A stretch of 11,946 bases of DNA from an uncultured Lysobacteraceae bacterium (GTDB taxonomy: Bacteria; Pseudomonadota; Gammaproteobacteria; Xanthomonadales; Rhodanobacteraceae): positions 1 through 11,946 of the forward strand of contig CAMLLF010000041.1 of assembly GCA_946480705.1 (NCBI GenBank). Direction: 5' to 3'. Below, one piece after another: positions 7,644 through 11,946 of the stretch; the first letter of the stretch is position 1; each line of letters starts with the position of its first letter. The notes under the pieces were generated by a model. That model was not told the DNA's origin, ran no database searches, and saw nothing but the letters and a program-made list of their open reading frames with translations. The translations under genes and the position numbers were made by a program.

Positions 7644-8969
7644 TCAGTTCACATGCCGCGCCACCGTCATGAGCCCGAACATCGTCGTCGGGTCGACGGT
7701 CTTGAGCGTCGTGCCGGCCGTGACGATGCGGCTGCCCGGATAGAGCTTCACGCCGCCGTTGGAGCTGCTCTCGTAGCCGTAGCTGAAATCCGCCCAGCCG
7801 CCGCCGAGGTAGCCCACGTCGAGCACGCCGCTGCTGCGCAGGCGCATGACGAACGCCTTGGAGAAGTTCGGACCGGTGCCGGTCGGCGGCGCATCGAGGT
7901 GCTGGCCGACCATGATCGGCCGCTCGCGTTCGTCGAGGATCAGGTCGGTCACCGTCACGCCGCCGCCGCCGAGGTCCTGCAGGAATTTACCCGAGACGCC
8001 GAAGCCGGGATCGAGATTGCCGTCGGGCTTGAGACCGGCCGCGCCGGCGAAGCAGTAGGCGAAGCCCGTGGTCGCATCCGGTTCCTTGCAGACGCTGCCG
8101 CCGATCACGAAGCGGCCGTCCTTGCGCAGTGCGATGCGGCGGCCGAAGTCGTCGCCGCCGAAATCGATCGTGCTGAAGCCGCCGAGACCGAAGGTCGCAT
8201 CGGGCGTGCCGTCGTAGCGATAGCGCGCGGCGACGAAGTCGTAGCGCTCGCCGGGCTTGGCGCTGCGGCCGGCGACGACGATGCGGCCGTCCGGCTGGAA
8301 CGTGATGCCGGTCAGACGATTGCGCGCGCCGACGCCGGTCCAGACGCGCGAATACGCGATGCCGCCGCTGCCGAAGCCGGCGACGGGCGCACCGCCGAGC
8401 GTCAGCTCGACGACGACGAAATCGAAGTTGCCCGTGACCGGATGGCGCGTGCCGGCGGCCATGCCGAGATAGTTGCCCCACTGTGCGATGTCGAACACCG
8501 GATAGATGTTCGCGCCGACCGTGAAGCTCGCGACGCCGCCGGCGCCGAACCAGGTTTGCGGCGCGCCGGCCGTGTCGAACGCATAAACGTATAGTTTGTC
8601 GTCCGCCGCGATCATCTGGTACAGCGTGTCGCGATGCATCGTCAGCGCGCTGTACATCGCGACATTGGCCGGCGGTGCCGCCGGCGTGACGATGCCGCCG
8701 CTGCCGAAGGAAACATCGAGATTGCCGTCGGGTTTGTATTTCGCGAGTACCGGCCGGATGACGCCGGCCGTCGTGCTCGTGCCGGCGGTATAGACATAGC
8801 CGTCGCGGTCGACGACGAGATCGTCGGCGCCGGCCAGATCTCCATAGCTCGTGCGGCGGATGCCGCCCGCGCCGAACGTGGGATCGAGTTCGCCGGGCAC
8901 AGCCGCCGGCGCGGCCGGCGCGCCGCAGGCGAGCGCGAGCGCAAACAGAAAGGCGTTCAGGGATTTCAT
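7644..8969 (-). CDS. Secreted delta-60 repeat protein
   Basis: 441 residues. ATG 8969 is set by GGAGG seven bases upstream and by the signal peptide: MKSLN, hydrophobic core, then an Ala-rich cleavage region near residue 23. The open frame continues far upstream, but that part is antisense-type sequence over other genes. The mature protein consists of delta-60 repeats (TIGR02608 type), about 55 residues each, marked by an LDxxFGxGG turn: LDPTFGAGG (28-36), LDVSFGSGG (84-92), FGAGG (141-145), FGSGG (199-203), PDATFGLGG (256-264), LDPGFGVSG (319-327) and a degenerate LDVGYLGGG (383-391). Between them come DGRIVVAG-like strands (227-234, 284-291). The fold is expected to be a beta-propeller exported to the surface or medium. 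No enzymatic residues are recognisable; function unknown. It converges with the oxygenase gene and lies 161 bases downstream of the radical SAM gene. Confidence 0.9.
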   Translation of the reverse strand: MKSLNAFLFALALACGAPAAPAAVPGELDPTFGAGGIRRTSYGDLAGADDLVVDRDGYVYTAGTSTTAGVIRPVLAKYKPDGNLDVSFGSGGIVTPAAPPANVAMYSALTMHRDTLYQMIAADDKLYVYAFDTAGAPQTWFGAGGVASFTVGANIYPVFDIAQWGNYLGMAAGTRHPVTGNFDFVVVELTLGGAPVAGFGSGGIAYSRVWTGVGARNRLTGITFQPDGRIVVAGRSAKPGERYDFVAARYRYDGTPDATFGLGGFSTIDFGGDDFGRRIALRKDGRFVIGGSVCKEPDATTGFAYCFAGAAGLKPDGNLDPGFGVSGKFLQDLGGGGVTVTDLILDERERPIMVGQHLDAPPTGTGPNFSKAFVMRLRSSGVLDVGYLGGGWADFSYGYESSSNGGVKLYPGSRIVTAGTTLKTVDPTTMFGLMTVARHVN

Positions 8970-9130
8970 CGGTTTCCTCCGTTGCGTGAACCGTACGACG
9001 CCAATACGCAATGCGGAGCAGTTTGAAGACATGCCGGCGACGCGTCCGCGGCCGGGCCCTCGGTCGGCTCGTGCGCGTTGTTCACTTTCGCGCGTGATCC
9101 AGTTCGCGAATGTGCTGCGTGGCCGCGCGC
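8970..9130 (-). promoter_or_regulatory. Gap upstream of the delta-60 gene
   Basis: 161 bases between two minus-strand genes. Only the GGAGG Shine-Dalgarno (near 8977-8981) is clear. The less GC-rich part around 8995-9030 is where a promoter would be expected, but no pair of -35/-10 boxes with proper spacing is convincing. No small gene is supported here. Confidence 0.25.
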
Positions 9131-10219
9131 TCAGCCGAACAGCTCGCCTTGCGGCGACGGCGCGCGCGGCGGCGCGAATTGGCTCACGTCGAGATCGAGA
9201 TTTGCGCGCCGTCGGATGCCGTGCTTCTTGCAGGCCAGCGTCAGGCGATTGCGGATGAGTTCCGCGAATGGCCCTTCGCCGCGCATGCGGAAGCCGAAGC
9301 GCGGCTCGTTGAGTTCGCCGCCGCGGATGTTGCGCAGCACGTTGAGCACGTGCTGCTTGCGTTCGGGATAGTGCGTTTCGAGCCAGTCTTCCCAGAGTTG
9401 CTTGAGTTCCCAGGGCAGGCGGACCACCGTGTAGCCGGCGCTGAGCGCGCCGGCCGCGGCGGCCTGCTCGATGATCGCTTCGATCCAGATGTCGGTCAGC
9501 GCCGGGATGATCGGCGCGACGTTGACGCTGGTCGGGACGCCGGCGGCTGAAAGCGCGCGGATCGCCTCGATACGCCGGTGCGGCGCGCTCGCGCGCGGTT
9601 CGAGCCGGCTGCTCAGACGGTTGTCGAGCGAGGTGACGCTGACGAAGACATGCACGAGGCGGCGCTTGGCCATGTCCGCGAGAATGTCGATGTCGCGTTC
9701 GATCAGCGCGTTCTTCGTGATGATCGTGCACGGATGGTTGCAGGCGTTCAGCACCTCGAGGATCTGCCGCGTGATGCGATAGCGCCGCTCGATCGGCTGG
9801 TAGCAATCGGTGTTCGCGCCGAGGTTGATCGCGCTGCAGACGTAGCCGCGTTTCGACAGGTCCTTGCGAAGGATCTCGGCCGCGTTGGTCTTCGCGAACA
9901 GCCTCGTTTCGAAATCGAGCCCGGGCGACAGGTTGAGGTAGGCGTGCGACGGGCGCGCGTAGCAGTAGGCACAGCCGTGCTCGCAGCCGCGGTAGGGATT
10001 GATCGACGCGTCGAACGGCACGTCGGGCGAGGCGTTCGTCGATACGATCTGCCGCGCGCGTTCCTCGCTGACGGTCGTGCGCGGCGGCGCAGCGGGCTCG
10101 CCGTCGTGATACCAGCCGTCGTCGACGGCTTCGTGCGTGGTGACTTCGAAGCGGCCGGCCGGATTGTCGCGGCTGCCGCGGCCCTTGATGCGATCGGGTT
10201 TGTCGAGCGAGGAAGGCAT
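9131..10219 (-). CDS. PA0069-family radical SAM protein
   Basis: 362 residues. The radical SAM cluster motif is present near the N-terminus: PYRGCEHGCAYCYAR (75-89), with C79, C83 and C86 binding the 4Fe-4S cluster that reductively cleaves S-adenosylmethionine. Further family marks are GANTDCYQP (134-142), ITKN (167-170), LEPRASAP (206-213) and PIIPALTD (236-243). The protein belongs to the COG1533 group, which includes spore photoproduct lyase-like proteins and the PA0069 family of Pseudomonas. The family is often labelled a DNA repair photolyase, but its substrate is not established. It is cytosolic. ATG 10219 begins MPSSLDKPDRIKGRG, typical of the family, although no Shine-Dalgarno is visible. 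The gene starts 45 bases after the DUF4126 stop and may be co-transcribed with it. Length and motifs look complete. Confidence 0.92.
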   Translation of the reverse strand: MPSSLDKPDRIKGRGSRDNPAGRFEVTTHEAVDDGWYHDGEPAAPPRTTVSEERARQIVSTNASPDVPFDASINPYRGCEHGCAYCYARPSHAYLNLSPGLDFETRLFAKTNAAEILRKDLSKRGYVCSAINLGANTDCYQPIERRYRITRQILEVLNACNHPCTIITKNALIERDIDILADMAKRRLVHVFVSVTSLDNRLSSRLEPRASAPHRRIEAIRALSAAGVPTSVNVAPIIPALTDIWIEAIIEQAAAAGALSAGYTVVRLPWELKQLWEDWLETHYPERKQHVLNVLRNIRGGELNEPRFGFRMRGEGPFAELIRNRLTLACKKHGIRRRANLDLDVSQFAPPRAPSPQGELFG

Positions 10220-10264
10220 GGCGCGGCAATCTGCGGGCGTGCTGTCGCAGAATCTGCGAAGCGG

Positions 10265-10870
10265 TCAGGCCGTCGCGGCTCCGCCTGCCGGACCGCGCAG
10301 CCGGTGCCAGACGCGGCGCAGCGCGCGCCAGAGCTTGGGCAGCAGCCAGGCCGCGAGCAGCAGGAACAGGGCGAGCAGCCCGAGGAACAGCCACGGATAG
10401 TTCCAGATCAGATAGAGCCCGCCGAGCAGGGTCAGGTCTTCGCCGAAGCTCGCGCCCCAGTTCGTGAACGGTTCGGGCGAGGTGTTGATGATCGCGCGCG
10501 TGCCGGCCTTGGTCAGGTGGGTGCCCGAGCTGATCGCGCCGCCGAGCAGGCCCGCGGCGAGCTGCACCGCCGGCGTCGCCTCGTGGAACACGCCCCAGGC
10601 GAGCAGCGCGCCGGCCGGAATCCGCACGAACGTGTTGAGCGCGTCCCAGACCGAATCGAACGCCGGCACCTTGTCGGCGAGGAATTCGCCGACCGCAAGA
10701 ATGCCGGCGACCCAGAGCACCCAGTCGTTCTGCAGCAGCTGCAGTCCCGACGGTAGCGTGATGACCTCGAATCGACCGAGCAGACCGACCAGCAGCACGG
10801 CCGCATACAGGCGGAAGCCGCTGGCCCAGGCCAGCCCGCCGGCCAGTGCGAGGGATTGCAGAGCGTCCAT
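10265..10870 (-). CDS. DUF4126 family integral membrane protein
   Basis: 201 residues, mostly hydrophobic. Predicted helices lie at about 6-32 (including ASGFRLYAAVL, a family mark), 49-66, 84-116 (with the Gly-rich LLGGAISSGTHL and KAGTRA) and 157-179. A basic C-terminal tail (WRALRRVWHRLRG) is probably cytosolic. TSPEPFTNWGASFGED (130-145) is the conserved loop that made me call DUF4126. The molecular function is unknown; the Gly-rich helix and paired repeats could suit a small transporter or channel, which is only inference. ATG 10870 is the first start in frame that gives the family N-terminus MDALQSLALAGGLAWASG. It precedes the radical SAM gene by 45 bases and is divergent from the small membrane protein gene. 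Confidence 0.88.
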   Translation of the reverse strand: MDALQSLALAGGLAWASGFRLYAAVLLVGLLGRFEVITLPSGLQLLQNDWVLWVAGILAVGEFLADKVPAFDSVWDALNTFVRIPAGALLAWGVFHEATPAVQLAAGLLGGAISSGTHLTKAGTRAIINTSPEPFTNWGASFGEDLTLLGGLYLIWNYPWLFLGLLALFLLLAAWLLPKLWRALRRVWHRLRGPAGGAATA

Positions 10871-10901
10871 CGTCGCGAACCCGTCCGTCGTCGTTCAGGC
10901 C

Positions 10902-10933
10902 ACGATACTCGCGCCGGCGCGGCGCGGCTTCAA
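10902..10933 (-). promoter_or_regulatory. Weak candidate promoter for the DUF4126-radical SAM pair
   Basis: On the minus strand TTGAAG (10928-10933) and TATCGT (10902-10907) match the sigma-70 boxes at four of six positions each, but the spacer is 20 bases, longer than usual. It lies about 32 bases before the DUF4126 ATG in the divergent gap 10871-11032. Confidence 0.25.
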
Positions 10934-10993
10934 GCGGCGGACCGGTTCGCGGCATTCGCCGACCGGCGACGCGGCGTCGACGGATGCGTGCGC

Positions 10994-10999
10994 TATGAT
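10994..10999 (+). promoter_or_regulatory. TATGAT -10 box ahead of the small membrane protein gene
   Basis: TATGAT matches TATAAT at five of six positions. It is followed by a Shine-Dalgarno GGGAG at 11021-11025, seven bases before the ATG at 11033. The -35 region is GC-rich with no good match, so the promoter may need an activator or a different sigma factor. Confidence 0.4.
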
Positions 11000-11032
11000 C
11001 GCCGCGGCGCGGGAAAGTGAGGGAGCTGTCGC

Positions 11033-11338
11033 ATGCGTTTCGTCTGGTTGCTGCTGATGATTGCCTCGATCGCGTTCGCGATCATGACGCGCAGTCCCGG
11101 CATGCTCGCACTGGCCTTGTTCGTCGGCTTCGTCAGCGGGCTCTGCGCGGTGTTCACGTTTGCTGCCGCGCGCATCGAATCGACGTCGCGCCCCGATTCG
11201 GCGCTGCTGACGCCCGAAGTGCTCGCCGCGGTCCGCGCGCGCGGCGCGCAGCAGCGCGCCGCGGCAGGTCAGCCGCAGGCACCGCCGTCGCTGCCGCCCG
11301 CGCGACCGGCCGCACCGCCGCAACCGCCGCGGCAGTAA
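11033..11338 (+). CDS. Small two-helix membrane protein with Pro/Ala-rich tail
   Basis: 101 residues, family not recognised. Two hydrophobic helices are visible, at about 3-18 (VWLLLMIASIAFAIM) and 23-46 (GMLALALFVGFVSGLCAVFTF), joined by a short RSPG turn. They are followed by a soluble tail of about 55 residues, which is first moderately charged (TPEVLAAVRARGAQQ) and then Pro/Ala/Gln-rich to the end (PPSLPPARPAAPPQPPRQ). The hairpin layout suggests an inner-membrane protein with both ends on the same side; the short basic N-terminus favours the cytosol. A good Shine-Dalgarno and a TATGAT box support the start at 11033. A longer overlapping frame in another phase is Arg-rich and looks like a shadow. 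It is divergent from the DUF4126 gene and converges with the S9 peptidase gene. Confidence 0.72.
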   Translation: MRFVWLLLMIASIAFAIMTRSPGMLALALFVGFVSGLCAVFTFAAARIESTSRPDSALLTPEVLAAVRARGAQQRAAAGQPQAPPSLPPARPAAPPQPPRQ

Positions 11339-11353
11339 TCCGTTTGCCGAGAA

Positions 11354-11378
11354 GCCGGCGCCGCATCGCGACGCCGGC
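11354..11378. terminator. Possible shared terminator hairpin
   Basis: GCCGGCG (11354-11360) and CGCCGGC (11372-11378) form a seven-base-pair stem with an 11-base loop in the 51-base gap between convergent stops. No U tract follows on either strand, so termination here is only plausible. Confidence 0.4.
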
Positions 11379-11389
11379 CTCGTATCGCC

Positions 11390-11946
11390 TTACTTCTTCA
11401 CGTCCTGCGTGTGCGTCTTGAGCGCGTCGGCCAGGCCGGGCACACCGGCCGCGCCGTCGGGCACGCTGATGCTCGATCCCCTGAAGTCCTCGCCGATCGG
11501 CTGCATGCGGCCGCCGAGGCACTGCGACAGGAAGCCTTCCGCGACCGCATTGAACGCCTTGCTGTTGGCCGGCCGTGCGAAGCCGTGGCCCTCGTCCGGG
11601 AAGAGGACGTAGGTCACCGGAATGTTCTTCGCCTTCATCGCCTTGACGATCTGGTCGCTCTCGTCCTGCTTGACGCGCGGATCGTTCGCGCCCTGGCCGA
11701 TCAGCAGCGGCTTCTTGATCGCATCGACGCGCGACAGCGGCGAGCGGTCGGCGAGCAGCTTCTTGCCCTCCTCGGTACGCGGATCGCCGACGCGCTTGGC
11801 GAACTGCTCGAAGAACCCGGCCCAGTACGGCGGAATCGTCGCGAGCAGCGTGTTGAGGTTCGACGGACCGACGATGTCGACGCCGCACTTGAAGGTGTCC
11901 GGCGTGAAGGTCAGGCCGACCAGCGTCGCATAGCCGCCGTAGCTGC
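11390..11946 (-). CDS. S9 family prolyl oligopeptidase, C-terminal part (5' end outside window)
   Basis: 184 complete codons are visible before the stop; the N-terminus, probably a beta-propeller of several hundred residues, lies beyond 11946. The alpha/beta-hydrolase triad is complete: nucleophile Ser in SYGGYATL at the very edge (codon 11942-11944), Asp in QGANDPRV (codon 11681-11683) and His in DEGHGF (codon 11585-11587). SPLSRVDAIKKPLLIGQG between them is typical of dipeptidyl/acylaminoacyl peptidases of the S9B/S9C type. A C-terminal extension of about 45 residues after the last helix (GGRMQPIGEDF...) is common in proteobacterial S9 members that are exported to the periplasm. It would cleave peptides, often after Pro or Ala; the exact specificity cannot be read here. 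The gene converges with the small membrane protein gene. Confidence 0.92.
   Translation of the reverse strand, partial: SYGGYATLVGLTFTPDTFKCGVDIVGPSNLNTLLATIPPYWAGFFEQFAKRVGDPRTEEGKKLLADRSPLSRVDAIKKPLLIGQGANDPRVKQDESDQIVKAMKAKNIPVTYVLFPDEGHGFARPANSKAFNAVAEGFLSQCLGGRMQPIGEDFRGSSISVPDGAAGVPGLADALKTHTQDVKK

Noticed and set aside
9578..10756. 392-codon plus-strand frame over the radical SAM and DUF4126 genes
   Set aside because: Shadow frame; both minus-strand genes have family motifs and proper starts.
8970..10955. Upstream extension of the delta-60 protein to about 1100 residues
   Set aside because: The extension overlaps the radical SAM and DUF4126 genes in another frame, is Arg/Ala-rich, and would bury the signal peptide and the GGAGG site at the 8969 start.
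11017..11421. 134-codon plus-strand frame overlapping the small membrane protein
   Set aside because: Arg/Ala-rich, lacks a Shine-Dalgarno at its start, and runs into the S9 peptidase gene; the alternative frame has two clean membrane helices.

Overview
The window is GC-rich, gene-dense chromosomal DNA with no RNA gene, insertion sequence, CRISPR array or tRNA that I can see. The gene content is a gammaproteobacterial type class I fructose-1,6-bisphosphatase, a PA0069-family radical SAM protein, secreted Fn3 and delta-60-repeat proteins, and an S9 prolyl oligopeptidase. Together with TAGAAT/TATGAT-like -10 boxes this suggests a Xanthomonadales (Lysobacterales) bacterium, perhaps near Rhodanobacteraceae. 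That placement is inference from gene style, not from a marker gene. No gap between genes exceeds about 210 bases.

Left part (1-3304, minus strand): a large secreted beta-propeller-like protein with a C-terminal Fn3 domain, cut by the window edge and starting at a GTG at 2256. Upstream of it on the same strand is a DUF4097-like outer-membrane lipoprotein (2465-3304). The lipoprotein is divergent from fbp across a 136-base promoter region.

Middle (3441-7557, plus strand): fbp (gluconeogenesis), then an SPFH/Band-7 protein with an unusual C-terminal excisionase-like helix-turn-helix, then a double zinc-ribbon protein with a C-terminal membrane anchor, then a 2OG-Fe(II) oxygenase. The SPFH and zinc-ribbon genes are 43 bases apart. 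They look like the YdjI and YdjG components of the Bacillus subtilis ydjFGHI membrane-stress operon, but here without a PspA partner in view. GC-rich hairpins lie after fbp and after the zinc-ribbon gene, so the four genes may form two or three transcription units.

Right part (7644-11946): facing the oxygenase across a compact hairpin-rich gap is a secreted delta-60-repeat protein. Upstream of it on the minus strand are a PA0069-family radical SAM protein and a DUF4126 membrane protein, 45 bases apart. A divergent 101-residue two-helix membrane protein with a Pro/Ala tail follows. The last gene is the C-terminal third or so of an S9-family peptidase, cut just at its catalytic serine.

The best candidate for something under-described is the SPFH-HTH plus zinc-ribbon pair. 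The rest is mostly ordinary housekeeping and surface-protein content.
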